A stretch of 64,000 bases of DNA from CAZIMM01 sp964540415 (lineage in GTDB: Bacteria > Bacillota > Clostridia > Oscillospirales > Acutalibacteraceae): NCBI GenBank assembly GCA_964540415.1, contig CAZIMM010000002.1, positions 1 through 64,000 on the forward strand. Direction: 5' to 3'. This document shows, one piece after another, positions 34,438 through 44,133 of this stretch. The position numbers were made by a program, and so were the translations under genes. Under the pieces are notes generated by a model that was not told where the DNA came from, did no database searches, and was given only the letters and a program-made list of their open reading frames with translations. How positions within the stretch are numbered: position 1 is the first letter of the stretch; every line of letters starts with the position of its first letter.

Positions 34438-35193
34438 TTACAGCCTGACGTTTACGCCGTTTGCGGCGAGATACGCCTTCAAATCGGATATTTCAACCTC
34501 GCGGAAGTGGAAGATGGACGCGGCAAGCCCAGCGTCAATGCCGTCCAGCCGGAACAGCTCGAGAAAGTCCTCGATTTTTCCCGCTCCGCCGGAGGCGATT
34601 ATCGGCACGTTGACCCTCTTTGCAATTTCCGCAAGCAGCTCCAGGTCGAAGCCGTTTTTAACTCCGTCTGTGTCAATGCTGTTGACAACAAGCTCTCCCG
34701 CTCCGTTTTCCGCGCCCATGTGTGCCCATTCAAGCGCATCAATGCCCGTGTCCTCACGTCCGCCTTTGGAAAAAATGTGAAAACTGCCGTCCACCCGCGC
34801 GATGTCCATTGAAAGAACAACGCATTGGTCGCCGTATTTTTTTGCCGCCTCTCCGATGAGGGACGGATTTTTTATTGCCCCGGAGTTGACGCTGACCTTG
34901 TCGGCACCCGCCTTGAGCACACGGTCAAAATCGTCGAGGGAGTTTATGCTCCCGCCCACAGTCAGGGGAATGAATATTTCCGCCGCAACGCGCTCAAGCA
35001 CGTTTGTGAACAGCGGACGCTTCTCGAAGGTTGCTGTGATGTCGTAAAAAACCAGCTCGTCCGCTCCTGCTGAATTGTAAATACGGGCAAGCGCGACGGG
35101 GTCCTCCACGTCGCGCACACCCTTGAAATTTTTGCCTTTGACGACTCTTCCGTCACGGATATCCAGGCAGGGTATAATCCTTTTGGTTGTCAC
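34438..35193 (-). CDS. hisF: Imidazole glycerol phosphate synthase, cyclase subunit HisF
   Basis: Combines ammonia from HisH with PRFAR to give imidazole glycerol phosphate and AICAR. TIM barrel: RIIPCLDIRDGRVVKG with the catalytic Asp near residue 11, LTVGGSINSLDDF, VSVNSGAIKNPSLI, and IASGGAGKIEDF. 251 residues from GTG 35193, which has GGAGG 8 bp upstream and overlaps the stop of the DUF4838 gene (GTGA), so translation is coupled. An ATG at 35208 is too close to the Shine-Dalgarno. hisH, hisA and the other his genes are not in this window. Confidence 0.95.
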   Translation of the reverse strand: MTTKRIIPCLDIRDGRVVKGKNFKGVRDVEDPVALARIYNSAGADELVFYDITATFEKRPLFTNVLERVAAEIFIPLTVGGSINSLDDFDRVLKAGADKVSVNSGAIKNPSLIGEAAKKYGDQCVVLSMDIARVDGSFHIFSKGGREDTGIDALEWAHMGAENGAGELVVNSIDTDGVKNGFDLELLAEIAKRVNVPIIASGGAGKIEDFLELFRLDGIDAGLAASIFHFREVEISDLKAYLAANGVNVRL

Positions 35194-37070
35194 CACTTGA
35201 CCCTCCATTTTGACGGAATGCTTGTAAAGTCCGGATTCGGGTCAAGCTTTCCGCCGTCACCCTCGCATATGCGTGCAATGCCGAACTTCACAAGGTCGTT
35301 ATAGAACTCCTCATTGGCGGAAATCCAGTTGTCCTTCTTTTGCAGACGGGAGAACTCGGACCTTTTGTTGCACGCCTTCCAATATCTCCATGAAAGCTCC
35401 GAACGGCAAACATGCTCAAGCACTGCCGGAGTGTCTGCAAGCTCCTTAGCCTTCACCCAAAGGTTGTTGAGATAATCAATTTCATATTTGTTGAGGTCAA
35501 GAACGGATTTGTCCGTCATCGGGCGGTAAATCGTCATGTGGCGGTTGCAAAGCCCGGTTTGCGTTCCGGTGTAGCGGACATATTCCTTGACGTACTGCCA
35601 ACCTTCGCCGTAATAAGCCTGCATGAAGCCGTTGATTTCCGCGTCGAGGTCGATATTTGGATTCCACATCAGCTTTGCGAGGAGGTATGCGCGAAGCTCT
35701 GCAAACTCGGCGTCACTGTCGGATGCCGTGTAGTTGCCCTCCTCATACAGGCCGACAACACTGTTCTCGGCAAAGAACTTGATGTTTGCCTGAAGCACCT
35801 GAAAGTCCGGGAACGGGCCGATGTAGTTTCCGTAATTTGTGGTGTAGTCCCAGACATACAAACGGTTGGAAATGCGCGCCCAATCCTCAAGGTCGGCGCA
35901 AAAATCAACATTCTGGGCACAGTCCGGATCATTAAGAGGATGTGCGAAGCAGCACTCAATCGAGCAAAGGCGAACAATAACATTGTCGCGCGGCACGGTG
36001 GTTTTCGGTGCCTTGCGGGTGTATTGATAGGCAAAGGTGTCAATGGCAACATCATCGTAGCCCGCCTGCTTCACCGCATCGGCAATGCTGTTGACAAAGC
36101 GGATCATCGTCCCGGAGTGGGAGCCTTCCTCATCATCAATAGCCTTGCACTTTTCACAGCGGCAGTAATCCTGATTGTCGTGCTGAGTGACGGAAACAAT
36201 CTGATTTTCGGGGTAATCCTTAATCTGCTGAATGACCTCTTTAATGATTATGTTCAGCACATCTGGGTTTGTCAGGCAGAGCTGGTTCGGTGAACGCTTG
36301 CCGTCCGACTGAAGTGCGTAGTATTCCGGATTCGTCGCAAAATATTTTGACGAGGCAACGAAGCGTGTGGTGAGGGTATGTGCAAAGCCGGAGCCGGTGT
36401 AGCCCATGGAGCCTCCGTTTTCTGCAGAAAGATAACGGTAGATGTTGCTGTTGAGCTTGTTAGCAACAGAATAGGCAACGTTTTTCGGGCTGATCCAGTC
36501 GGTTTCACGGTACTCCAGAGGGCTTTTCTCTGAAACATTCAGATTTTTTGCAATTTCAACCTTGTTTTTCTCCGGCACAACAATCAGGTCCTTTGTGTAC
36601 CACTTGCAGCCGAGCTGTTCCTCAAGGAAGCAATAGACGCCGTACAGAACGCCTCTTTTTGCCCCGCCGAGGAACACAAGAGCGTTGCCGGAGGTGAAAT
36701 AATGAACCTCCTCAACGCCGTAGGCTATGTCAGCCGCAGGATATGAAACACCTGCACGGTTGGTGGGGCCGACAAGGATTTCCTTTTGAGCAACGGCGGT
36801 TTCATCGGTGACAACGGCGAGCGTTGTGCCGCTGATTCTCTGAAGATAATTCTGAAGGGTTGCTGCCGCGGTGACAACGCTCGGAGAAGCGTCTGCCGCG
36901 CGAACAATTACATAGTCGCTTGAGTTGTTTTCAATGAGAGTCATCATTTCGGTTTCCTCCTGCACCGGGGGATTAATTTCCGCCGGAACAAACGGGGTGA
37001 GCGGGTGGGGGATTATGCCTGCCAGAAATGTGATAACCGCGGTGAAAAAAGCCGTGATCTTTGCAACCAT
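35190..37070 (-). CDS. Secreted DUF4838 protein with GH20-like N-terminal domain, 626 residues
   Basis: Exported or membrane-anchored: hydrophobic N-terminus (AKITAFFTAVITFLAGII). Residues about 40-175 resemble the beta-rich domain 2 that precedes family 20/67-type glycosidases (AATLQNYLQRISGTTLAVVTD, ILVGPTNRAG, GVLYGVYCFLEEQLGCKWYT). The remainder is the DUF4838 (beta/alpha)8-like region (VSVTQHDNQDYCRCEKC near residue 295, VVGLYEEGNYTASDSD, LMWNPNIDLDAEINGFMQAYYG). Proteins of this type are found among glycan-degrading enzymes, but activity is unassigned. AAAGGGTG precedes ATG. Its last codons contain the Shine-Dalgarno and overlapping start of hisF, an odd partner for a secreted glycosidase-like protein. 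Confidence 0.85.
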   Translation of the reverse strand: MVAKITAFFTAVITFLAGIIPHPLTPFVPAEINPPVQEETEMMTLIENNSSDYVIVRAADASPSVVTAAATLQNYLQRISGTTLAVVTDETAVAQKEILVGPTNRAGVSYPAADIAYGVEEVHYFTSGNALVFLGGAKRGVLYGVYCFLEEQLGCKWYTKDLIVVPEKNKVEIAKNLNVSEKSPLEYRETDWISPKNVAYSVANKLNSNIYRYLSAENGGSMGYTGSGFAHTLTTRFVASSKYFATNPEYYALQSDGKRSPNQLCLTNPDVLNIIIKEVIQQIKDYPENQIVSVTQHDNQDYCRCEKCKAIDDEEGSHSGTMIRFVNSIADAVKQAGYDDVAIDTFAYQYTRKAPKTTVPRDNVIVRLCSIECCFAHPLNDPDCAQNVDFCADLEDWARISNRLYVWDYTTNYGNYIGPFPDFQVLQANIKFFAENSVVGLYEEGNYTASDSDAEFAELRAYLLAKLMWNPNIDLDAEINGFMQAYYGEGWQYVKEYVRYTGTQTGLCNRHMTIYRPMTDKSVLDLNKYEIDYLNNLWVKAKELADTPAVLEHVCRSELSWRYWKACNKRSEFSRLQKKDNWISANEEFYNDLVKFGIARICEGDGGKLDPNPDFTSIPSKWRVKW

Positions 37071-37133
37071 TCAAAACACCCTTTCGGATTTTTATTGACT
37101 TGCTCAGAGTACAGGTTTTGAATTCCGGACACT

Positions 37134-38945
37134 TTACTCATCGTCGAGCTTGAGTACCGCCATGAATGCCTCCTGCGGCACCTCAACGCTGCCGAACTGC
37201 CTCATGCGCTTTTTGCCTTCTTTTTGTTTTTCAAGAAGCTTTTTCTTGCGGGTAATATCGCCGCCGTAGCATTTTGCAAGCACGTCCTTGCGCATTGCCT
37301 TGACTGTTTCGCGCGCAATGACCTTGCCGCCGATTGCAAGCTGAATCGGAATCTCGAACATCTGGCGCGGGATATTGTCCTTGAGCTTTTCCGCAATGCG
37401 CCTTGCTCTGGGGTATGCCTTGTCGGAATGGAGAATGAAGGAGAGTGCGTCCACAATGTCGCCGTTGAGAAGCACGTCAAGCTTTACAAGGTTTGAACGC
37501 GCGTAGCCCGCAAGCTCATAGTCAAAGGAGGCGTAGCCTTTTGTGCGGGATTTGAGCGAATCGAAAAAGTCGTATATTATTTCGTTGAGCGGAAGCTCAT
37601 AGTTGATGTCAACACGGTCGGGTGTGATGTAGGTCATGTCCTTGAACACACCGCGCCTGTCCTGACACAGATCCATTATCGCGCCGACGTAATCGGGCGG
37701 AGAATAGATGTGCGAATTTGTCATCGGCTCCTCGGAAAAGTCAATGAGGGCGGGGTCAGGATAATGCGTCGGGTTGTCAATTTCAACAACGCTGCCGTCG
37801 GTGAGATGGATTTTGTATATAACGCTCGGTACGGTTGTAACAAGGTCAAGGTCGTATTCGCGCTCAAGCCGTTCCTGAATGATTTCCAAGTGAAGCAGGC
37901 CGAGAAAGCCGCAGCGGAAGCCGAAGCCGAGAGCACCGGAGGTCTCCGGCTCATATGAAAGCGAGGCATCGTTGAGCTGAAGCTTTTCGAGTGCGTCGCG
38001 GAGGTTCTCATAGTCCGCGCCGTCCGCCGGATAAACTCCGCAGAAAACCATCGGCTGAACCTTGCGGTAGCCCGGCAGAGGCTCGGCGGCGGGATTGGAG
38101 GCGTTTGTTACGGTGTCGCCGACGCGTGCGTCTCCGACTGTTTTGATGGACGCGGTGATGTAGCCGACTTCGCCCGCCGAAAGCTGTTCACACGGCTCCA
38201 TTGAGGTTGCTCGCATGTAGCCGACTTCAACAACGCCGAACTCTGCACCCGTTGCCATCATGTGCATGGTGTCACCCGCGCGCAGAGTGCCCTGGATAAC
38301 GCGGACATACACTATGACACCCTTATAGCTGTCATAAATCGAATCGAAAATCAGCGCCTTGAGCGGTGCGCTGTCGTCCGCTTTCGGCGCGGGAATATCG
38401 CTGACAATGCGTTCGAGAACCTGCTCGACATTCTCTCCGGTTTTTGCGGAAATTCGGGGAGCGCTTGAACAGTCCAGCCCGATGACATCCTCAACCTCAG
38501 CCGCGACCCTGTCGGGATCTGCTGCGGGAAGATCGATTTTGTTGATGACGGGCACAATTTCAAGGTTGTGGTCGAGCGCGAGATATGTGTTGGCAAGTGT
38601 CTGCGCTTCAACACCCTGCGATGCGTCGACAATCAGCAGCGCACCCTCGCACGCGGCGAGCGAACGCGAAACCTCATAGTTGAAATCGACATGGCCGGGA
38701 GTATCAATCAGGTTGAGAATATACTCGTTGCCGTCGGCAGCTTTGTAGTTGAGCTTGACGGCGTGTGCTTTGATTGTGATTCCGCGTTCACGCTCAAGGT
38801 CCATTTTGTCGAGCAGCTGCGCTGTCATGTCGCGAAGGGCGACTGACTGCGTGAGTTCCAGAAGCCTGTCCGCGAGAGTGGACTTGCCGTGGTCAATGTG
38901 AGCAATGATGCAGAAATTGCGTATGTTTTCTTTGGGTACAGACAA
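37134..38945 (-). CDS. lepA: Elongation factor 4 (LepA)
   Basis: Ribosome-associated GTPase (EF-G-like) that affects initiation and back-translocation. G1 [33 protein letters not shown] and [10 protein letters not shown] are intact; the C-terminal LepA-specific domain ([31 protein letters not shown]) is complete. 603 residues. The start is taken as TTG 38945 because AGGTGA lies 6-7 bp upstream and the homologous sequence begins right after; the open frame to 38990 lacks a Shine-Dalgarno. Own promoter at 39006-39034. Confidence 0.96.
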   Translation of the reverse strand: MSVPKENIRNFCIIAHIDHGKSTLADRLLELTQSVALRDMTAQLLDKMDLERERGITIKAHAVKLNYKAADGNEYILNLIDTPGHVDFNYEVSRSLAACEGALLIVDASQGVEAQTLANTYLALDHNLEIVPVINKIDLPAADPDRVAAEVEDVIGLDCSSAPRISAKTGENVEQVLERIVSDIPAPKADDSAPLKALIFDSIYDSYKGVIVYVRVIQGTLRAGDTMHMMATGAEFGVVEVGYMRATSMEPCEQLSAGEVGYITASIKTVGDARVGDTVTNASNPAAEPLPGYRKVQPMVFCGVYPADGADYENLRDALEKLQLNDASLSYEPETSGALGFGFRCGFLGLLHLEIIQERLEREYDLDLVTTVPSVIYKIHLTDGSVVEIDNPTHYPDPALIDFSEEPMTNSHIYSPPDYVGAIMDLCQDRRGVFKDMTYITPDRVDINYELPLNEIIYDFFDSLKSRTKGYASFDYELAGYARSNLVKLDVLLNGDIVDALSFILHSDKAYPRARRIAEKLKDNIPRQMFEIPIQLAIGGKVIARETVKAMRKDVLAKCYGGDITRKKKLLEKQKEGKKRMRQFGSVEVPQEAFMAVLKLDDE

Positions 38946-39005
38946 AAATATCACCTCATGGGCGTGAAAATAAAAATACTGCTCAAACAAAAATAAATAT
39001 ATTAT

Positions 39006-39034
39006 ATTATATCAAAACACACATACGAATGCAA
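39006..39034 (-). promoter_or_regulatory. Promoter of lepA
   Basis: Minus strand TTGCAT (39034-39029), 17 bp, extended -10 TGaTATAAT (TATAAT 39011-39006). A second overlapping TATAAT sits at 39006-39001. Confidence 0.75.
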
Positions 39035-39078
39035 GAGCGAAAAAAGCCTTTTCTTATCATATTTTATATATCAACATA

Positions 39079-39107
39079 TTGAATAATTTTGTCGGATATG
39101 CTACACT
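39079..39107 (+). promoter_or_regulatory. Promoter of the zinc-ribbon membrane protein operon
   Basis: TTGAAT (39079-39084), 17 bp, extended -10 TGcTACACT (TACACT 39102-39107). Confidence 0.6.
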
Positions 39108-39144
39108 TTTCCTATATGTATTACATACTGCGGAGATGATGTGA

Positions 39145-40023
39145 TTGGAATGCCCGAATTGCGGAGAAAAAATCGGAAGATTTGAACTGAGTCAGAATTG
39201 CACACACTGCGGAATCAATTTGTTTTACTGTCAGCAGGAAAAACTTCTCTCATCCGACGCAAAGCGCTGCGAGCTGGAATTTGCCTCTTTGCGGGTTTTT
39301 GTCACAAAGCTCAAAACTGCGTTCATCGGCGGTCCGCTGCAAATTGCGCGCCTTGTGTTCACGCTGGTTTGCGTCGGAATGCTGTTCATTCCGTTCGGTT
39401 CGCTGGAGGTGAATATACCTCTCTTCAGCCATTCACTCTCTTTTTGGGGATACGGGCTGTACAGCAGCTTCAGCGACGGAAGCCTTTTGGCATTGCTCGA
39501 CTTTGCGGGAATTGACATTTCGGCGGACATAGCGCAAAAAGCGCTCATGCTCGTTGCCGCAATGCTTTTTTTGCTGCTTGTTGACCTTGCACTGTTTGCC
39601 AGTGAAATTTTGTCCTTAACAAATATCCGCCGCAGCGCGCGGGCAATGGCAGTGTTGAGCGCTGTCGGTGCTGCCGGGTCGGTGTTTGCCGTTGCTGCGT
39701 GTTTCACGCTCAACGGAGCAGAAAATGCCTTTGCCGACGGCTTGGTGGAAATCTCCTTCGGCTACGGAGGCTTTGCCGCCTTTGCTGCCTACCTTGTTAT
39801 GCTTGCAATTAACTGCCTGATTCTCAAAAAGAAAATCGCCCCGCAATACAAGCAGGTTGACCTTGACCGCATTCAAATCCGCAAAAGGGTAAAAAGCGGA
39901 GAGCTCACCCTCGAGGAGCTTCCGCTGCCTGTGCTTGAATCCGAGGAGGAGCGCGAGCAGCGCCTTAAAGAGGAAAAAGAACTGGCCGAAAAAAATACAA
40001 AGGCGGTGACGGCCGATGAGTAA
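39145..40023 (+). CDS. Zinc-ribbon multi-pass membrane protein, 292 residues
   Basis: An N-terminal zinc ribbon (CPNCG, residues 3-7, and CTHCG, about 18-22) on a cytoplasmic head, then about four membrane helices between residues 65 and 235, and a charged C-terminal tail (EEEREQRLKEEKELAEK). Function unknown. The start is TTG, with GGAG 9 bp upstream. Overlaps the next gene by 8 bp, so the two products are probably made together and may interact in the membrane. First gene of a three-gene plus-strand unit. Confidence 0.75.
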   Translation: MECPNCGEKIGRFELSQNCTHCGINLFYCQQEKLLSSDAKRCELEFASLRVFVTKLKTAFIGGPLQIARLVFTLVCVGMLFIPFGSLEVNIPLFSHSLSFWGYGLYSSFSDGSLLALLDFAGIDISADIAQKALMLVAAMLFLLLVDLALFASEILSLTNIRRSARAMAVLSAVGAAGSVFAVAACFTLNGAENAFADGLVEISFGYGGFAAFAAYLVMLAINCLILKKKIAPQYKQVDLDRIQIRKRVKSGELTLEELPLPVLESEEEREQRLKEEKELAEKNTKAVTADE

Positions 40024-41359
40024 AGAAAAGGTTGAAAGCCAGAAAAAGCGTCTGGTCATCTTCGGGCTTTTCAGTGTCATTGCCCTCGTGCTTTGCACCG
40101 GAGTTGTCCTGGGCGTTGCGCTTTCTCTTGTGACGGAGGGAGTTTACGAGTTTGATGTTCCCGCAGCGGAATCCCTCACTGCCATGCCCGAAACCGACGT
40201 TCAGACAGTTGACTTTCTCGCAAAACTCATTGACTCCGCAAAGGACGGCAAACGGGTTTATGCCGATGTGAGCACGGATATTTATGTTGAAAACATATCT
40301 CTCGACGGCAGCGAAAGTGAGCGGTCGGTGCTCAATTATATGCAAAAAACTATTACGGCAAATGTTGACGCAATGTATGCCGAGAATCACACGGGCAGCT
40401 TTGAGGACGGCTATAAGGGCTATCCGACAATAACCCTTTCTCCCGATGAAATAATCAAAGCCGGCTGTGAGCAGGGCATAAAAGACGTGGACGGCGAAGT
40501 TACTCAAACAGATTTTTATTTCTTCAGCCTTGACTGTGTCGCCGAAAACTATCCTCCGCGCCGTGAAAGCGGAGCTTATTCAACCTTCGGCTTGGAGGAG
40601 GATGATAAAATTCTCTCCGCTCTGCGTGCAGAAGCCGAGCCGATGCTCACGGTTGCGGAGTTAAGGGCTGTGGGCACAGAATTCAGAATCGAGGCACAAT
40701 CAGAGCGGCTGACCGACCGCCTGAATTATTTGAGTTTCAGCAGAAAATACTCCGTTGAGCTTGTCGTTGACTTTGCCGGGGACTTTGAAACGCTCGGCAG
40801 AAAAACGGTGAAGTTTGATTACACCGTCTGCGAAATGTTCAATTACACATGGGCGGGAATATCCTTTTCCGAGCAGTCGGTATCTCTCGAAAAGGGCGAC
40901 ACTCATCAGCTTTCCCTGAACGCGGTTATGAACGACGATTCCGATTACACCATGCGTCTGGAAAGCTCAAACGAGGCTGTTGCAACTGTTGACGATTTGG
41001 GTTATGTCTGCGGAGTTGAAAACAGCCGCGAGCCGGTTGTCATCACGGCTTATTTAGAATATCTCGGCATAGAGTACACTTCCGAATGTGAGGTCACGGT
41101 TTCGGTTCCGGTGAAAAAAATCGAGGTGTCAGAGGATGAAATGACGCTCGGAGTCGGGCAGACGCAGGCACTTTCCGCCCTGCTGAAGCCGGACAAGGCG
41201 ACAAACACCGATGTCATCTGGATAAGTGAAAACGAGAATGTTGCAGCTGTTTCGGAGGACGGCACGGTAACCGCTCTGAAGCCCGGCACGGCAACGGTGA
41301 TTGCTGTTGCCGCGGACGGACACTTCAGGGATTCCTGCACAGTCACCGTGACAGAATAG
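40016..41359 (+). CDS. Membrane-anchored protein with two bacterial Ig-like (Big2) domains, 447 residues
   Basis: A single N-terminal membrane anchor (residues about 12-40, LVIFGLFSVIALVLCTGVVLGVALSLV) leaves the rest outside. The middle portion (about 45-280) is unrecognised. Two Ig-like units follow at about 283-365 and 366-447; the second is a clear Big2 domain (KKIEVSEDEMTLGVGQTQAL, ending GTATVIAVAADGHFRDSCTVTV). Such domains act as rigid spacers or carbohydrate-binding modules on the surface. Translationally coupled to the zinc-ribbon protein (8 bp overlap) and 10 bp from the transporter gene. Confidence 0.85.
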   Translation: MSKEKVESQKKRLVIFGLFSVIALVLCTGVVLGVALSLVTEGVYEFDVPAAESLTAMPETDVQTVDFLAKLIDSAKDGKRVYADVSTDIYVENISLDGSESERSVLNYMQKTITANVDAMYAENHTGSFEDGYKGYPTITLSPDEIIKAGCEQGIKDVDGEVTQTDFYFFSLDCVAENYPPRRESGAYSTFGLEEDDKILSALRAEAEPMLTVAELRAVGTEFRIEAQSERLTDRLNYLSFSRKYSVELVVDFAGDFETLGRKTVKFDYTVCEMFNYTWAGISFSEQSVSLEKGDTHQLSLNAVMNDDSDYTMRLESSNEAVATVDDLGYVCGVENSREPVVITAYLEYLGIEYTSECEVTVSVPVKKIEVSEDEMTLGVGQTQALSALLKPDKATNTDVIWISENENVAAVSEDGTVTALKPGTATVIAVAADGHFRDSCTVTVTE

Positions 41360-41369
41360 GGGGATAAAA

Positions 41370-42896
41370 GTGGACGATAAGAACAATCAAACCGCCGTAA
41401 TCGAAAGGGAAGAATCCGCAGCCGGAGAACCTGTCAGACAAATCCATTTATATAAAGGGCACAACTATGTCGGGGTCAAGGAAACCATCGCTTATCTGTT
41501 CAACGACTGGTCAAATTCTTTCAACATCAACTCCTTTTCGGAAAGATACATCTGGGACGTTGTGCACATTGATTTCACCATCAGCGCTGTGGTCAACCTG
41601 GTCACAACAGCGTGGGATATCATCAACGACACGTTCATTTCCGTTATTGTTGACAATACGCGCACCCGCATAGGCAAGTTCAGGCCGTACCTTATCGGCA
41701 TGCAGCTTCCGCTCACGGTTCTCAGCATGTTCGGCTGGCTGCTGCCGCTGTTCTTCCCAAACACCTCCGGCACATATATCCCCAAGCTGATTTATTATTA
41801 TGTTTTTAACATCATCAACGAAACCGCGGGCACCTTCACCGGCGTTGCAAAAAGCGGGTATATGTCCACAATAACACCAAACCCGAACGAGAGGGTGAGG
41901 CTGATAACCCTCGCCGAGCTGCTGACGGGCTTCATGGGCGAGGATATGCCGCGGTACATAATGGGCGTGCTCATTGACCTTGTCAATAACAAAGTTGTCA
42001 AATGGAAGCTGAGCTCTGTGTTTGTTGTAATGGGCTCGTTGACTGCGGTGATTTCCTCGCTGTGCACCTTCTGGTTTTTTATCGCATCGAAAGAAAGAGT
42101 TCCGCAGTCAATCGAAAGGCCGAACGTCAAGGAGGGGCTCAAGGCAATTTTCACAAACTATCCCGTGCTTCTGATGTGTCTTTCGGACTTCCTCGGAAAC
42201 TTTGCAATCAGCAAGAGCGAAGCGAATTATTTTATCGACGTTCTGGGCAGTTATTCGCTCATCACTTTGCTGAACATTCCATCCTCAGTCAACGGAAGCA
42301 TAAGCTATGCCTTCGTTGCTCCGCTGCGAAAACGGTTTTCATCAAAAGCACTTTGGATATTTTCGGATATCTACGGGGATGTTCTCAACCTCGGCGTGTT
42401 CCTTTTCGGCATCAGCAAACGCAAGACAATGTTTTACAAAACCGTGCCGATGTGCATTGCGTTCGGCATGAAGGAATGGTTCGGCAAATGGATATGGGGC
42501 ATAACAAAGGTTATCAATGCGGATTTGTGGAACGAGGCAATGGACTACTGCGAGTGGAAAAACGGCTACAGAATGGAGGCTACCACGGGTGTTGCCAAGG
42601 GCTTGATTCTGAAAATTCAGGCGGCGCTGCTCGGCTCGGTGACAAATCTGCTGATGAAAAAAATCGGCTATGTTCAGGGGCTTGCAATCGGAACACAGAA
42701 CGACAAAACAAAGTTCTGGGAATTCGCGCTTTGCACTGCTGTGCCGACTGTCACCGGCGCCCTGGGCATCATTCCGAAATTCCTCTGGCCGCTGTCAAGA
42801 GAAAAGCGCACGAAGATGTATGACGAGCTGGCGCAGGTCAGGCAGGACATGGTTTTGGGGTATGTGGACAGCTACACACCCGAAACAGCGGAATAA
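41370..42896 (+). CDS. MFS transporter of the GPH (sugar:cation symporter) type, 508 residues
   Basis: About 12 membrane helices. The N-terminal half has the GPH-like DNTRTRIGKFRPYLIG loop and the middle NPNERVRLITLAELLTGFMGE; the C-terminal half ends LWPLSREKRTKMYDELAQVR. Members carry melibiose, xylosides, glucuronides or similar, but the substrate here is unknown. The long N-terminal tail (about 45 residues) is charged. GTG start with GGGGGA upstream. Last gene of the unit, followed by an intrinsic terminator 57 bp later. Confidence 0.85.
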   Translation: MDDKNNQTAVIEREESAAGEPVRQIHLYKGHNYVGVKETIAYLFNDWSNSFNINSFSERYIWDVVHIDFTISAVVNLVTTAWDIINDTFISVIVDNTRTRIGKFRPYLIGMQLPLTVLSMFGWLLPLFFPNTSGTYIPKLIYYYVFNIINETAGTFTGVAKSGYMSTITPNPNERVRLITLAELLTGFMGEDMPRYIMGVLIDLVNNKVVKWKLSSVFVVMGSLTAVISSLCTFWFFIASKERVPQSIERPNVKEGLKAIFTNYPVLLMCLSDFLGNFAISKSEANYFIDVLGSYSLITLLNIPSSVNGSISYAFVAPLRKRFSSKALWIFSDIYGDVLNLGVFLFGISKRKTMFYKTVPMCIAFGMKEWFGKWIWGITKVINADLWNEAMDYCEWKNGYRMEATTGVAKGLILKIQAALLGSVTNLLMKKIGYVQGLAIGTQNDKTKFWEFALCTAVPTVTGALGIIPKFLWPLSREKRTKMYDELAQVRQDMVLGYVDSYTPETAE

Positions 42897-42953
42897 GAAA
42901 CGGCGAACCCGTTAACGCGGCTGCCGGGCGCACTGCAAAATAATACGAATCAA

Positions 42954-42982
42954 AAAGCCACCCGATGAGGGCGGCTTTTTTA
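42954..42982 (+). terminator. Intrinsic terminator after the transporter gene
   Basis: AAAGCCaCCC (42954-42963) pairs with GGGcGGCTTT (42969-42978) around a short loop, with one mismatch, followed by Ts to 42981. Confidence 0.85.
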
Positions 42983-43126
42983 ATAGAAAAAATGTGCTTG
43001 CGCAGGCTTGTTATGCCCGATGACGATGTGTCGTTCAGCCGTTAACAGCACCCGATTGCCTCACCTGAAACGGTATCATATATCTGCTTATCCAGTATTT
43101 GTCAGTCCTATATTGCCAGCCTTCCA

Positions 43127-43155
43127 TTGAAAAAAAAGGGTGGAAATGCTATCAT
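43127..43155 (+). promoter_or_regulatory. Promoter of the metallophosphoesterase gene
   Basis: TTGAAA (43127-43132), 17 bp, extended -10 TGcTATCAT (TATCAT 43150-43155). Confidence 0.65.
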
Positions 43156-43179
43156 TTTCAGTGAAAGGATGGATGAAAA

Positions 43180-44133
43180 ATGGCGCTTGTTGACATACTC
43201 ACAAGGGCGATGTCTCTTGTTATAACCGCTGTGATGATTGTCATGCCGACGCTCAACTCTATTACGGGTTACAGAATGCAGGCACGCGATGAGGAGAACA
43301 TAAAGCTCAACTTTGCAACCATATCGGACGTGCACATAAAAACCGGAGAATCATCGCGTGTATCGCTGCTCAGGCTCGGGCTGAACGATATTGACCACGC
43401 GGCAACGAAGGTGGACGCACTTGTGGCCGCGGGGGACATAACAGAGGCGGCGGAGGACGCTGAGTTCAAGGCGTTTTTCAATGCTTACAAAAGCTCCTGC
43501 CCGGATGCTTACCCGATAATCGCAACCGGAAACCATGACACAACCTTTTGTAAAGACGGACTTGCGGCTGCGAAGAAACGCTTTTGCAAATACTACAACG
43601 AGGTCTCGGGCAGGGACATAAACTGTGTGTATTACAGCAAGGATATCAACGGTTATAAGTTCATTGTTCTCGGAACACAGGGGAATAGCGGCACACAGCT
43701 TTACATGAGCGAGGAACAGTTCACCTGGCTTGACACAAGGCTCAAGGAGGCGACAACAGGCGGCAAGCCGGTGTTTGTCATTTGCCACGAGCCGCTCAAT
43801 TACACTCACGGTATGCCCTCAATCTGGCCTGCCGGCCATGTCGGAAGCCAGAGTGACAGGCTGATGACCATGCTGAAAAAATATAAAAACGTGTTTTTCA
43901 TTTCAGGTCATCTTCATGTCGGGCTTTATGAAAAAACCGTTGAAAACTACGGCTCGCTTCACTGCATAAATCTGCCCTGTTATCAGTACATCAACAGCAA
44001 AAACATCGGCACGGCGCTCAACGGAGTCGGGCTGCAATTTGAAGTTTATTCCGAAAAGGTTTTAATCAGAGCAAGGTGCTATTCTGGCTCGTCGTGGTAT
44101 AACAAGTTCAGTTATGAAATCCCGCTGAAATAA
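43180..44133 (+). CDS. Exported calcineurin-like metallophosphoesterase, 317 residues
   Basis: A hydrophobic N-terminus (ALVDILTRAMSLVITAVMIVM) suggests export or anchoring. The full metal set is visible: SDVH (near residue 50), AAGD (near 84), GNHD (near 116), CHEPLN (His, near 204) and GHLHVG (near 243). A dinuclear-metal phosphodiesterase or phosphatase; substrate unknown. AAAGGATG precedes ATG. Its last 22 bp overlap the convergent cca gene. Confidence 0.88.
   Translation: MALVDILTRAMSLVITAVMIVMPTLNSITGYRMQARDEENIKLNFATISDVHIKTGESSRVSLLRLGLNDIDHAATKVDALVAAGDITEAAEDAEFKAFFNAYKSSCPDAYPIIATGNHDTTFCKDGLAAAKKRFCKYYNEVSGRDINCVYYSKDINGYKFIVLGTQGNSGTQLYMSEEQFTWLDTRLKEATTGGKPVFVICHEPLNYTHGMPSIWPAGHVGSQSDRLMTMLKKYKNVFFISGHLHVGLYEKTVENYGSLHCINLPCYQYINSKNIGTALNGVGLQFEVYSEKVLIRARCYSGSSWYNKFSYEIPLK

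Noticed and set aside
35412..36293. 293-codon open frame on the + strand inside the DUF4838 gene
   Set aside because: Antisense shadow of a confident gene; composition looks like reversed codons.
42002..42823. 273-codon frame in another frame of the GPH transporter gene
   Set aside because: Same-strand shadow; the transporter frame shows clear family motifs and regular membrane helices.
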